Source: Martinezella lusitana (GTDB lineage Bacteria; Pseudomonadota; Alphaproteobacteria; Rhizobiales; Rhizobiaceae). Taken from it: 64,000 nt of DNA. Positions 1 to 8,797 of the stretch are shown piece by piece (positions within the stretch are counted from its first letter, which is position 1; every line of letters begins with the position of its first letter). The position numbers and the translations under genes were made by a program. The notes under the pieces were generated by a model. It saw nothing but the letters and a program-made list of their open reading frames with translations. It made no database searches and had not been told where the DNA came from. Where the stretch lies: assembly GCF_010668395.1 (NCBI RefSeq), contig NZ_WUEY01000011.1:124001-188000 (forward strand), read 5' to 3'.

Positions 1-643
1 CGTCATCGAGGATGACTGGGACGGGATCGGCCAGCGCCAGACCGGGAGCGGCACCGTCAGCTTTCACGATCTTGAAATTCGGGACGACGAACTCATCGGC
101 TCTCCGGCGGTCCCCCTCACCCCCTACACATCGTTGACGTCTCTGCTGCAGCAAAGCGTGCTGCTCAACGTCTTCGTCGGCAGCGCGCAAGGCGCGCTGG
201 AAGAGGGCCGGGATTACACGACGACATCGTCGCGGCCCTGGATCTATTCCGGCGTCGACAGGCACGCGGACGATCCCTGGATCAAGCGGCAGTATGGCGA
301 CCTTTATATCCGCACGCTGGCGGCGGCCGAGCTTGCCGACAGGGCGGCGCGCAGCCTGGACGAAGTCTTCAATCAGGGACCGGGCCTGACGCATGAGGAT
401 CGCGGGGCGGCCGCCATCGATATCGCCACGGCCAATGTCTATGCCGGCGAGATCGGGCTTGCCGTCTCCAGCGAGATCTTCGAGGTCATGGGCGCGCGCT
501 CGGCGACCACGGCCAACGGCTTCGATCGTTTCTGGCGCAATGTGCGCACCCACACGCTCCACAATCCCGCCGAATACAAGAAGCGCACGATCGGCACATG
601 GCTGCTCACCGGCGAGCTCCCCATTCCGGCCATGTACCGCTGA
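1..643 (+). CDS. Acyl-CoA dehydrogenase-fold flavin monooxygenase (DszC/SfnB type), 3' part
   Basis: The gene is open from the left edge of the window in the frame starting at base 2, and ends at the TGA at 641-643, so only about the last 213 codons are seen. The visible part carries the DDWDGIGQRQTGSG segment that precedes the substrate loop, then the C-terminal helical domain with FEVMGARSA and HNPAEYK. It closely matches the complete paralogue at 2376-3596 along its whole length. Members of this group use reduced flavin and oxygen to oxidise sulfur or nitrogen compounds rather than to dehydrogenate acyl-CoA; that is family knowledge, and the substrate is unknown. It is followed after 11 bp by a luciferase-like monooxygenase, so it is probably an early gene of the 1-5782 operon. 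Confidence 0.85.
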   Translation, partial: VIEDDWDGIGQRQTGSGTVSFHDLEIRDDELIGSPAVPLTPYTSLTSLLQQSVLLNVFVGSAQGALEEGRDYTTTSSRPWIYSGVDRHADDPWIKRQYGDLYIRTLAAAELADRAARSLDEVFNQGPGLTHEDRGAAAIDIATANVYAGEIGLAVSSEIFEVMGARSATTANGFDRFWRNVRTHTLHNPAEYKKRTIGTWLLTGELPIPAMYR

Positions 644-654
644 AAGGATATCTC

Positions 655-2010
655 ATGGCAAGACGCAAGGACCAGATCAAGCTTGGAGCCTTCCTGCTTT
701 TCACCGGTCATCATGTCGCGGCCTGGCGGCATCCGGAGGCGTCGGTGGGCACCGAGTTCGAGAATTATCTCGAACTCGCGAAACTGGCCGAATCCGCCAA
801 GTTCGACACCATCTTCTTTGCCGATGGCGTCGCCGCCCGGCTGAAGGACCTCAATGCCGCGAGCCGGAAGGCGCATAGCGGCGTCTATCCGTTCGAACCG
901 ATCACGCTGCTGTCGGCGCTTGCCAGCGTCACCCGCAATATCGGCCTGATCGCCACGGCCTCGACGAGCTTTTCCGATCCTTTCAACCTTGCGCGCCAGT
1001 TCGGCTCGCTCGACCGCTTGAGCGGCGGCCGCGCCGGCTGGAATCTCGTGACCTCTTCCGATCCGGACGCTGCCTTCAACTTCGGCCACGACGCCCAGGT
1101 CCTGCATGCGGACCGCTACGACCGGGCGGAGGAATTCGCCGATGTCGTGCTCGGCCTATGGGACAGCTGGGAGGACGATGCTTTCCTCCGGGATCGCGAC
1201 AGCGGCCGCTATTTCGATCCGGAGAAGCTGCACCGCCTCGACCACAAGGGCCGCCATTTCAAGGTACGCGGACCGCTGAACATTCCGCGATCGCCGCAGG
1301 GACATCCGGTCGTCGTGCAGGCCGGGGCCTCCGAACCGGGCAAGGAACTGGCCGCACGCACCGCCGAAGCAATCTTCGCCGCGCAGATCACCCTTGACGA
1401 GGCAAAGGCCTTTTATGCCGACGTCAAGGGCCGCCTCGGCAAGTACGGCCGCTCGCCGGACGACCTGAAGATTCTGCCGGGCATTTTCCCCGTGGTCGGG
1501 CGCAGCGAGGCGGAGGCCGAGGACAAATTCCAGGCCCTGCAGGACCTCATCCAGCCGGAAGTCGGCCTCAATCTTCTCTCGCAATTGACCGGCGTCGACC
1601 TGAGTTCCTATCCGCTTGACGGTCCCGTGCCGCCCGAGCCGCCAACCACCAATGCCGGCAAGAGCCGGCAGGAACTGGTGCTGGATCTCGCCCGCCGCGA
1701 AAACCTGACCATTCGCCAGCTCTATCTGCGCATCGCCGGCGCGCGCGGGCATTGGCAAGTGGTAGGCACGCCGACGCAGATCGCCGATGTCATGGAAGAG
1801 CGCTTCGAAAACTACGGCGCCGACGGCTTCAACATCATGGCGCCGATCATGCCCGGAGGGCTTGCCGATTTCATTGCGCTCGTCGTGCCGGAATTGCGCC
1901 GGCGCGGCCTGTTCCGCACCGAATATGAAGGCGCGACGCTGCGGGAAAATCTCGGGCTCAAACGTCCAGACAATCGTTTTTCCGCAGGCAATGCGGTCGC
2001 AGCAGAATAG
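655..2010 (+). CDS. LLM-class flavin-dependent monooxygenase (NtaA/SnaA/DszA family)
   Basis: This 451-residue protein has the TIM-barrel luciferase-like fold signature of the nitrilotriacetate monooxygenase family: KLGAFLLFTGHHVAAWRHP at the N-terminus, the ASTSFSDPFNLARQF strand and the GGRAGWNLVTS motif. The ATG at 655 was chosen because it follows AAAGGA at 643-648; an upstream in-frame ATG at 598 lies inside the preceding gene. Such enzymes take FMNH2 from a separate reductase and cleave C-N or C-S bonds with O2. Its pairing with a DszC-like enzyme on one side and a nitroreductase-family gene downstream (4934) suggests a two-component oxygenase in organosulfur or related catabolism. The exact substrate cannot be read from sequence. 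Confidence 0.9.
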   Translation: MARRKDQIKLGAFLLFTGHHVAAWRHPEASVGTEFENYLELAKLAESAKFDTIFFADGVAARLKDLNAASRKAHSGVYPFEPITLLSALASVTRNIGLIATASTSFSDPFNLARQFGSLDRLSGGRAGWNLVTSSDPDAAFNFGHDAQVLHADRYDRAEEFADVVLGLWDSWEDDAFLRDRDSGRYFDPEKLHRLDHKGRHFKVRGPLNIPRSPQGHPVVVQAGASEPGKELAARTAEAIFAAQITLDEAKAFYADVKGRLGKYGRSPDDLKILPGIFPVVGRSEAEAEDKFQALQDLIQPEVGLNLLSQLTGVDLSSYPLDGPVPPEPPTTNAGKSRQELVLDLARRENLTIRQLYLRIAGARGHWQVVGTPTQIADVMEERFENYGADGFNIMAPIMPGGLADFIALVVPELRRRGLFRTEYEGATLRENLGLKRPDNRFSAGNAVAAE

Positions 2011-2021
2011 GAGAACACCAG

Positions 2022-2360
2022 ATGGCTCGTGACAAATTGTTTCTCATTTCGCCCGGCTTTGCCGATCCGAAGCATCCGGGCGTCAGCTTCGTCTGCCCCT
2101 ATTGCAATGCTATCGAGGGACTGCTGGCCTCCTTCCCGGATCTTGCTTCGGCAATCGATGTCGAAAGGGTTGCCTTCCTGCGTCCGCGGCAAAAGGTGAT
2201 CGACGTCGCCGGCGAAGCGAACCAATCCCTGCCGCTCCTGATTTTCGCGGAAAACCCGCCTGACGATGCTGGCGACTGGCATGGCACGCGCTTCGTCAAC
2301 TCTACCGATCGCATCCTCGAGCTGCTCGCCGAACGGCACGGCTTTCCGCGTTTGCACTGA
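2022..2360 (+). CDS. DUF3088 family protein with CPYC redox motif
   Basis: A 112-residue protein that I recognise as DUF3088 from its start (MARDKLFLISPGF) and overall length. Residues 25-28 are CPYC, the same dithiol motif found in glutaredoxins. It follows a short beta strand and precedes a helix (NAIEGLLASFP), as expected of a thioredoxin-like fold. No function is established for the family as far as I know. Its position, 11 bp after one monooxygenase and 15 bp before another, suggests a role as redox partner or thiol carrier in the pathway, which is inference. The ATG at 2022 is preceded by GGAGAA at 2010-2015. Confidence 0.8.
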   Translation: MARDKLFLISPGFADPKHPGVSFVCPYCNAIEGLLASFPDLASAIDVERVAFLRPRQKVIDVAGEANQSLPLLIFAENPPDDAGDWHGTRFVNSTDRILELLAERHGFPRLH

Positions 2361-2375
2361 TGAACGGAGGTCGCC

Positions 2376-3596
2376 ATGACCGTAAAGCCCGGCGGCTTCG
2401 AACCGCCCTCTCCTTCGCCCTCCCTCTTCGAGGCCGACAAGGCGAACCCCTTTCTGGCAAAGGCGGCGGAGCTGCGCGAGATCTTCGCCCGCGATGCCGT
2501 CGAGAGGGATCAGTCGGGTGGCAGGCCCCGTGAACAAATCGGGCTGCTCAAGGAGAGCGGCCTCGTCAATCTGCTGATCCCGAAAGAGTTCGGTGGCGCC
2601 GGCGAACGCTACTCCACCGCCATGCGGATCGTCCGCGAATTCGCCAAGGTCGACGGCTCGCTCGGCCATCTCTATGGCTATCATTTCAGCCCGCTGCAGA
2701 ATGCCGTCGCCACGCTCGAGGATGAACGGTCCCGGGACATCCTGCGCCGTTCGGCGGCCGGTCGCTGGTTCTGGGGCAATACGACGAACAGCTTTTCGAA
2801 AAGCCTTTTCGGTCGACAGGAAGCCGGAAAGGTCGTGCTGAACGGGTTCAGGCCCTTTGCCTCGGGCTCCCATGTCGCCGATTATCTGATGGTCGCCTGG
2901 GAGGATGAAGAAACCAACAAGCGCAGCTTTGCCTACATACCGGCAGACCGCGCCGGCATCACCATCGCCGACGACTGGGACGGGATCGGCCAGAGGCAGA
3001 CCGGAAGCGGACGCGTCTTCTACAAGGATGTCGAGATCGGCGACGGCGAGATATTGCCGGAGCGACGACAGAACCCGGCGTCCCTGCTGGCGCCGTTGCA
3101 GCAGCAGAGCGTGCTTCTCAACGTCTTCATCGGCAGCGCTCAGGGCGCATTGATCGCGGCGCGCGACTATACTGTCACGAAATCACGCCCGTGGATCTAT
3201 TCCGGCGTCGAGCGTCATGCCGACGATCCGTGGATCAAAAGGCAATATGGCGAGCTGTGGATCAAGGTGCAGGCGGCAACGGCGCTTGCCGACCGGGCGT
3301 TGGCAGCGGTCGATGCCGTCTATGAAAAAGGGCCGGATCTTACCGCACAGGATCGCGGCGAAGCCGCGATCGCCGTTGCGTCCGCCAACGTCCTTGCAGG
3401 CCGGGTCGCCCTCGAGGTGACGAGCGAGGTATTCGAGGTGATGGGGGCAAGGTCCGCGGTCAGGCCGCTTGGATTCGACCGCTTCTGGCGCAACGTGCGC
3501 ATCCACACGCTTCACAACCCCGCCGAATACAAGGCCCGCAATGTCGGGACATGGTTCCTGGACGGCGAGTTTCCGGAACCGGGGATATTCCAGTGA
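2376..3596 (+). CDS. Acyl-CoA dehydrogenase-fold flavin monooxygenase (DszC/SfnB type)
   Basis: A complete 406-residue member of the acyl-CoA dehydrogenase superfamily. The N-terminal helical domain (about residues 20-130), the middle beta domain with DDWDGIGQRQTGSG (about 200-213) and the C-terminal helical bundle with FEVMGARSA and HNPAEYK are all present. The usual catalytic glutamate region of true acyl-CoA dehydrogenases is not evident, consistent with DszC-like sulfide or sulfoxide monooxygenases. It is a close paralogue of the truncated gene at 1-643. GGAGG at 2366-2370 supports the ATG at 2376. The stop overlaps the GTG start of the next monooxygenase, indicating translational coupling. 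Confidence 0.88.
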   Translation: MTVKPGGFEPPSPSPSLFEADKANPFLAKAAELREIFARDAVERDQSGGRPREQIGLLKESGLVNLLIPKEFGGAGERYSTAMRIVREFAKVDGSLGHLYGYHFSPLQNAVATLEDERSRDILRRSAAGRWFWGNTTNSFSKSLFGRQEAGKVVLNGFRPFASGSHVADYLMVAWEDEETNKRSFAYIPADRAGITIADDWDGIGQRQTGSGRVFYKDVEIGDGEILPERRQNPASLLAPLQQQSVLLNVFIGSAQGALIAARDYTVTKSRPWIYSGVERHADDPWIKRQYGELWIKVQAATALADRALAAVDAVYEKGPDLTAQDRGEAAIAVASANVLAGRVALEVTSEVFEVMGARSAVRPLGFDRFWRNVRIHTLHNPAEYKARNVGTWFLDGEFPEPGIFQ

Positions 3597-4921
3597 GCAG
3601 GAAACGCGAACTTCACCTCAACATCAACATCCTGCATTCCGGCTTCTCACCGGCCGCATGGCGCATGCAGGGAAGCGATCCCCGCGCGTCCTTCGATATC
3701 AACCACTATATCAATGTCGCGCGCATTGCCGAACGCGGCACCTTCGACGCGATCTTCCTCGCCGATCAGGCGGCCATATCGGACCGCATCGATTTCAGGC
3801 CGCTCACGTCTCTTGAGCCGACCATCGTGCTGGCGTCGGTGGCGGCCAACACCGAGCATGTCGGCCTGATCGCGACGGCATCGACCACCTATAACGAGCC
3901 CTATAACATCGCGCGCCGGTTTGCGACGCTCGATCATGCGAGCGGCGGCCGCGTCGGCTGGAACATCGTCACCAGCGCCGACCTCTCGCAAAGCCGCAAT
4001 TTCGGCCTGGAGAAGCCGGTTGCGCACCAGAGCCGCTACGAGCGCGCAGCGGAATTCACAACCGTCGTGAAAGCGCTGTGGGATAGCTGGGAGGAAGACG
4101 CCTTTATCGGCGACGTCGCCACCGGGCGGTTCGTCGATACGAGCAAGGTCCATCCGATCGCCCATCGCGGCAAGCATTTTTCCGTTCACGGTCCGCACAA
4201 CGTCCCGCGCCCGCCACAGGGACACCCTGTTATCGTGCAGGCCGGCGGCTCCGACGATGGCCGCGAACTCGCGGCCCAGCATGCGGAGGCCGTGTTTTCC
4301 GCCTCGCAATCCCTGGAGGAGTCGCTCGACTATGCCGGCGATCTCAGGCAGCGCGCCGCACGCTATGGCCGGACGCCGGACAGCCTGCTGGTGCTCGCCG
4401 GCCTTGCGACCATCATCGGCAGCACCGAGGCGGAAGCCCGACAGCGGCAGGAAGAGCTGCGCGAACTCATCCCGCTGGAATACAGCCTCGCGCGGCTCGC
4501 CGGCGTTCTGCAAATCGATCCAAACCGGCTGAAGCTGGATGAACATCTGCCCGACGACATTCCGCTACCGGCCGATGGCGGGCACACGTTCTTTCGGGCG
4601 ACGCTCGCCCTGGCGCAACACGAGAAATTGACCGTGCGCGGCCTCATTCGCGCATTGAATGGCGGAACCGGACATCGCACCATCGTCGGCACGCCGGACG
4701 CGATCGCAGACGATATCGAGACATGGTTTACCGCCGGCGCCGCGGATGGCTTCAACCTGATGCCGGATGTGCTGCCGCATGGCCTGGAAGTCTTCGTCGA
4801 TGAAGTGGTGCCTATCCTGCGGCGTCGCGGCCTGTTCCGGAAGAGCTATGCCGGCCGTACGCTGCGTGACCATCTGGGCCTCTCCCGGCCCGCCAATCCT
4901 TATGCCATAGCAGCGGAATGA
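3593..4921 (+). CDS. LLM-class flavin-dependent monooxygenase (NtaA/SnaA/DszA family)
   Basis: A 442-residue luciferase-like monooxygenase with ELHLNINILHSGFSPAAW at the N-terminus, LIATASTTYNEPYNIARRF, and GGRVGWNIVTSA. I start it at the GTG at 3593, which overlaps the stop codon of the preceding DszC-like gene (GTGA). The longer frame back to the ATG at 3551 would intrude 46 bp into that gene. The tight coupling implies that the DszC-like and DszA-like partners are made together, as in stepwise sulfur oxidation followed by C-S cleavage. It is a distinct paralogue of the genes at 655 and 23724. Substrate unknown. Confidence 0.9.
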   Translation: MSRKRELHLNINILHSGFSPAAWRMQGSDPRASFDINHYINVARIAERGTFDAIFLADQAAISDRIDFRPLTSLEPTIVLASVAANTEHVGLIATASTTYNEPYNIARRFATLDHASGGRVGWNIVTSADLSQSRNFGLEKPVAHQSRYERAAEFTTVVKALWDSWEEDAFIGDVATGRFVDTSKVHPIAHRGKHFSVHGPHNVPRPPQGHPVIVQAGGSDDGRELAAQHAEAVFSASQSLEESLDYAGDLRQRAARYGRTPDSLLVLAGLATIIGSTEAEARQRQEELRELIPLEYSLARLAGVLQIDPNRLKLDEHLPDDIPLPADGGHTFFRATLALAQHEKLTVRGLIRALNGGTGHRTIVGTPDAIADDIETWFTAGAADGFNLMPDVLPHGLEVFVDEVVPILRRRGLFRKSYAGRTLRDHLGLSRPANPYAIAAE

Positions 4922-4933
4922 AGGAGAAAGAAC

Positions 4934-5782
4934 ATGACATCAGTGGCGACCGCAAAGCTTCCGGACGATGATCGGCTCGCCGCCCTCATCAGGGAGCGCT
5001 ATCGCAACAGCCAGCCCCTTGCTTCGGACTGGAACGAAACGATCGAAACGCTGCTGTCTCATCGCACCGTGAGAGACTATCTGCCGAAGGCCGTTCCGGA
5101 CGATATCCTCCGTCTCGCCATCGCTGCGGCACAATCCGCGCCGAGCTCATCCAATCTTCAGGCCTGGAGCGTCGTCGCCGTCCGGGACGATGAGCGCAAA
5201 GCCAGATTGAACGCCGTTGCCGGAACACAGCGGCAGATCACGCAGGCGCCGCTGCTGCTGATCTGGCTTGCGGACCTTTCCAGGCCACGCCGCATTGCCG
5301 CTGACCAGGGTTCCGCCGCCGATGGCCTGGACTATGTGGAGAGCTTCCTGCTGGGCGTCATCGATGCGGCCCTGGCCGCGCAGAATGCCGTCGTCGCCCT
5401 GGAGGCGCAGGGCCTCGGCACCTGCTATATCGGCGCCATCCGCAACGATCCGGAAATCGTCGCACGCGAACTGGGATTGCCGGAGGGCGTGTTTCCGGTT
5501 TTCGGCCTGACGGTCGGCTATCCGGATCCAGCCGCGCCGGCCGCCGTCAAGCCGCGTCTGCCGCAAGCAAGCGTGCTGCACAACGAGCACTACGATCGAC
5601 AGCCGAAGCCGGAAGATCTGCACCATTACAACAGCGTCCTGCAGGATTTCCAGGCAGAGCAGCGCATGCCGCGCGTAGACTGGACGGTACAGGTGAAGAA
5701 CAGGATCGGCACCGTCGAAGCCCTGAGGGGACGGCACCTGCTTGGCGTTGCCGCCCGCCGCCTCGGCTTCAGGCTGAAATGA
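4934..5782 (+). CDS. Nitroreductase-family flavoprotein (probable NAD(P)H-FMN reductase)
   Basis: A 282-residue nitroreductase-fold protein: LSHRTVRDYLPKAVPDDIL, AQSAPSSSNLQAWSVVAV (FMN-binding Arg and Ser region, about residues 38-75) and GLGTCYIGAIRNDPE (about 158-172) are typical of the NfsA/FRP group. The start ATG at 4934 follows AAGGAGAAAG at 4921-4930. It is the last gene of the 1-5782 operon, 12 bp after a luciferase-like monooxygenase. The most economical role is to supply reduced FMN to the oxygenases of the cluster, although a direct nitro or quinone reductase role is possible. It runs convergently into the LysR gene with only 6 bp between stops. Confidence 0.85.
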   Translation: MTSVATAKLPDDDRLAALIRERYRNSQPLASDWNETIETLLSHRTVRDYLPKAVPDDILRLAIAAAQSAPSSSNLQAWSVVAVRDDERKARLNAVAGTQRQITQAPLLLIWLADLSRPRRIAADQGSAADGLDYVESFLLGVIDAALAAQNAVVALEAQGLGTCYIGAIRNDPEIVARELGLPEGVFPVFGLTVGYPDPAAPAAVKPRLPQASVLHNEHYDRQPKPEDLHHYNSVLQDFQAEQRMPRVDWTVQVKNRIGTVEALRGRHLLGVAARRLGFRLK

Positions 5783-5788
5783 TCGGCG

Positions 5789-6799
5789 CTATTCGGCCGC
5801 GGCGATGTCGAGCTTGCGGAGTGAATGCCACGACAAGACATCGCCGACGGCGCGCAGCGCCTTCGCCTCGGCCTGAAGCCAGTTGCGGAAAAGCTCGACG
5901 CGCATTACGCGCGCCTTGGGTTGTGCCGTAACGAAGAAGTAAGAAAAGCTCACCGGCTGCAAACTGCCGAAGGGGCTGACGAGACGCCCCGCCTTCAAGT
6001 CGGCCTCCGCCAGCCGGACCTTGCCGAGGCCGAGCCCCTGTCCCGCCAGGGCAGCATCGATGACGAGCGATGACTGGTTGAGGCGGAACCCGCCTTGCGG
6101 CAACCGACAGGACAGTCCTTCGGCCCGCAGCCACGCACTCCAGTCAGGGCAGGAGTGATCGTGTTCTACCCCGTCCTCGTGCAGGAGCGGCGCTCCCTCT
6201 ATCGCCTGCGGATCGTTCCAGAGCCAATGCCGCTCGGCAAACTCCGGGCTGCAGATCGGCACGACAGCTTCCGAGAAGAGGTGATCGACCACCAGGCCGG
6301 GATAGCCGCCACTGCCGTAACGAATGGCGCAATCGGTGTCGCCGGCGTTGAGATCCGTCAAGTGGGTCGAGGCATCGACCAGGATCTGCAAACCGGGCGC
6401 CGCCCTCCTCAACCCGTCCAGCCGGGGGATCAGCCATTTGCTTGCAAAGGACGGCGCCACGGAAACGCGGATCGGCAGCTCGTGGTCACTGGCAATGAAT
6501 TGCGTCATCGTCTCGAGCACGGCGTCGAAAGCGTCCGTCAAGCCGGGAACCAACGCCAGGCCGGCAGCCGTCAGTTGCAGCTGGCCCCTGACGCGATGGA
6601 AGAGTGGTTGGCCGAGATAGTCCTCCAGCAAACGGATCTGCTGGCCGACGGCAGCTGAAGTGACGTGCAGCTCCTCGGCGGCGCCCAGAAAGTTCAGATG
6701 CCGCGCGGTCGCCACGAAGGCGCGCAGCGAGGTTAACGGCGGCAGGCGCGCCAAGGTCGGCTGGATGGCTTTTTTTCGTTTGCTGGCAAGCGTGTTCAT
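5789..6799 (-). CDS. LysR-family transcriptional regulator (GcvA-like)
   Basis: A 336-residue LysR protein with an N-terminal winged helix (LTSLRAFVATARHLNFLGAAEELHVTSAAVG in two adjoining stretches, about residues 20-60) and a periplasmic-binding-like effector domain containing SFASKWLIPRL, typical of the GcvA branch. The start could be the ATG at 6826, nine codons upstream; neither has a convincing ribosome site, so the shorter one is taken. It is divergent from the solute-binding protein gene at 7120, and the intergenic region holds an AT-rich palindrome with LysR-type T-N11-A symmetry at 6924-6949, so it probably regulates that transporter gene and perhaps the whole island. Confidence 0.88.
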   Translation of the reverse strand: MNTLASKRKKAIQPTLARLPPLTSLRAFVATARHLNFLGAAEELHVTSAAVGQQIRLLEDYLGQPLFHRVRGQLQLTAAGLALVPGLTDAFDAVLETMTQFIASDHELPIRVSVAPSFASKWLIPRLDGLRRAAPGLQILVDASTHLTDLNAGDTDCAIRYGSGGYPGLVVDHLFSEAVVPICSPEFAERHWLWNDPQAIEGAPLLHEDGVEHDHSCPDWSAWLRAEGLSCRLPQGGFRLNQSSLVIDAALAGQGLGLGKVRLAEADLKAGRLVSPFGSLQPVSFSYFFVTAQPKARVMRVELFRNWLQAEAKALRAVGDVLSWHSLRKLDIAAAE

Positions 6800-7119
6800 G
6801 TTGCGATTGCAGCACGATCCGACCATCGAAGACGAGAACGCGCTTTGCGTTTGTCTGGAAGCGGACGGACATTTTCTTCCATGCCTTGCGGACGCCGTGG
6901 AAGCAAAAACTAAAATCGCGAAATAGTCTATATTTTTACTAGATAACTGTTCGCGGCGGCCTCCGGCGGGAGGGGATTTCGCAAAGCTTTTCTTTCTCGG
7001 TCGATGAGAAAAACATTCTTCCGTTTTGCCGGCTCGGCACCCGAAGATGTGCCGATCAGGGGCCTGTCCGCCATCTATTCGTACAGAAGCCGATCCATCC
7101 AGCCGGCAAGGAAAATCGA
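6800..7119. other. Divergent regulatory region between LysR gene and solute-binding protein gene
   Basis: This 320-bp stretch holds no convincing gene. It carries the LysR-like box at 6924-6949 in an AT-rich patch and, nearer the plus-strand gene, a plain GC-rich leader. The short ORF overlapping its left end antisense to the LysR gene has no support. Confidence 0.6.
6924..6949. promoter_or_regulatory. LysR-type palindromic box, copy 1
   Basis: A 26-bp AT-rich element beginning TAGTCTATA with arms TCTA and TAGA around a T-N11-A core. It matches the element at 23648-23673 at 19 of 26 positions by eye. It lies between the divergent LysR and solute-binding protein genes, the normal place for a LysR operator. 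Confidence 0.5.
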
Positions 7120-8739
7120 ATGACCATCAATCGCCGCCGTTTCAATCAACTGCTTCTGCTGTCGACCGCCGCGACCTTTCTGCCGTCCGCCGCAACCTAC
7201 GCGGCAGACGCAGCGCCGCCGCGTGGCGGCACGCTCAACTTCATCGTCGAACCCGAACCGCCGACGATTCTTGCGCTTGCCCACACCGCCGGCGGCACGC
7301 AGAAGATCAGCCCGAAGATCACCGAGGGCCTGCTGGCCTACGATTTCGACCTGACGCCGAAACCGCAGCTCGCAACAGAATGGTCGGTCGCCGCCGACGG
7401 ACTGACCTATACGTTCAAGCTGCGACCCAACGTCAAATGGCATGACGGCAAGCCGTTTACCTCCGCTGATGTCGCCTATTCGATCGAACTCCTGAAACAG
7501 GTCCATCCCCGCGGGCGAGGCACCCTTGCCAACGTCGTCGCCGTTGATACGCCGGATCCGCTGACTGCGGTATTCCGCCTTTCGAAGCCGGCACCCTATC
7601 TACTGAAAGCGCTCTACGCGGCCGAATCCCCGATCGTGCCCAAGCATGTCTACGAAGGCGTCAAGATCGCCGATGTTCCGACCAACCCGAATGGCGGCGC
7701 GCCCATCGGCACAGGTCCGTTCGTCTTCCGGGAATGGGTGCGCGGCTCCCATATCATCCTGGAGCGCAATCCTGACTATTGGGATGCCGGCAAGCCCTAT
7801 CTCGATCAGGTCGTCGTCCGCTTCGTGCCCGACGGCGCCGCTCGCGCTGCAGGGTTCGAAACCGGAGAATTCGATCTCGGCGGCGACAATCCCATTCCGC
7901 TCGCCGATCTCGATCGCATCAAGGCCTTGCCGAATATCGGCATCGATTCCCGCGGTTACGAGACGAAGGGCGACCAGACGCAGCTCATCCTCAACCTTGA
8001 CAACGAGTATCTGAAGGATGTCCGCGTGCGCCGCGCGATTGCCCACGCCATCGACCTCAACGTGATCCTCAACACGGTCTGGTATGGCTATGGACACGTT
8101 TCGCCGACACCGGTCAGCACGTTCCTGCCGCAATATCTGGACACCACGATCAAGCCCTATGCCTTCGATCTGAAAGCCGCCGAACAGCTGCTCGACGACG
8201 CCGGCTACAAGCGCAACGGCAATGGCACCCGCTTCGCGCTTCGCCTGACGCACAATTCCTACAACGAGGGCTTCAAGCGCGTCGCCGAATATCTGAAGCA
8301 GAACCTGGCGCGCATCGGCATCGATGCGCGGATCGACTCCTATGATTTCTCCACCTACATCCAGAAGGTCTATACCGAGCGCGCATTCGACCTGGCGGCC
8401 GAGTATCTCGGCAACCAGTTCGATCCGACGCTTGGCGTGCAGCGCATCTATTGGTCGAAGAACTTCAAGCTCGGACTGCCCTTCTCCAACGCCAGCCACT
8501 ATCAGAACCCGGAGGTCGACAGGCTTCTCGAGGCAGCGTCGGTCGAGGTCGACGAGGCGAAGCGCAAGCAGGAGTTCAACGATTTCCAGAAGATCATCGC
8601 CGACGAGCTTCCGGTCATCAACCTGATCGCGCTCGAAAACGTCACCGTCTTCAACAAGCGCGTCAAGAACCACACGACCGGCGCCGAAGGCGTGCAATCG
8701 AATTTCGCCGATGTCTATATCAAGGAAGGCGAGGGCTGA
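7120..8739 (+). CDS. ABC transporter substrate-binding protein, family 5 (peptide/opine/nickel type), Tat-exported
   Basis: A 539-residue family 5 periplasmic binding protein. The N-terminus MTINRRRFNQLLLLS has a twin-arginine motif (residues 5-8) before a hydrophobic stretch and an AYAADA-like cleavage region near residue 30. Family landmarks include LRPNVKWHDGKPFTSADV, GTGPFVFREW and LERNPDYWD. It is close to the proteins at 16780 and 21836, particularly the latter in its signal region. It has no permease of its own and probably serves the DppBCDF system encoded at 12596-16491. It stands alone on the plus strand with a strong terminator behind it. Confidence 0.92.
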   Translation: MTINRRRFNQLLLLSTAATFLPSAATYAADAAPPRGGTLNFIVEPEPPTILALAHTAGGTQKISPKITEGLLAYDFDLTPKPQLATEWSVAADGLTYTFKLRPNVKWHDGKPFTSADVAYSIELLKQVHPRGRGTLANVVAVDTPDPLTAVFRLSKPAPYLLKALYAAESPIVPKHVYEGVKIADVPTNPNGGAPIGTGPFVFREWVRGSHIILERNPDYWDAGKPYLDQVVVRFVPDGAARAAGFETGEFDLGGDNPIPLADLDRIKALPNIGIDSRGYETKGDQTQLILNLDNEYLKDVRVRRAIAHAIDLNVILNTVWYGYGHVSPTPVSTFLPQYLDTTIKPYAFDLKAAEQLLDDAGYKRNGNGTRFALRLTHNSYNEGFKRVAEYLKQNLARIGIDARIDSYDFSTYIQKVYTERAFDLAAEYLGNQFDPTLGVQRIYWSKNFKLGLPFSNASHYQNPEVDRLLEAASVEVDEAKRKQEFNDFQKIIADELPVINLIALENVTVFNKRVKNHTTGAEGVQSNFADVYIKEGEG

Positions 8740-8762
8740 GATCCGCTCGCGGCAAATCGTTT

Positions 8763-8789
8763 GGGGGGCGATGCGGCGCCCCCTTTTTT
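8763..8789 (+). terminator. Rho-independent terminator
   Basis: A stem of GGGGGCG pairing with CGCCCCC around a six-base loop is followed directly by six Ts. It ends the solute-binding protein transcript about 24 bp after its stop. Confidence 0.9.
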
Positions 8790-8797
8790 ATGTCGCC

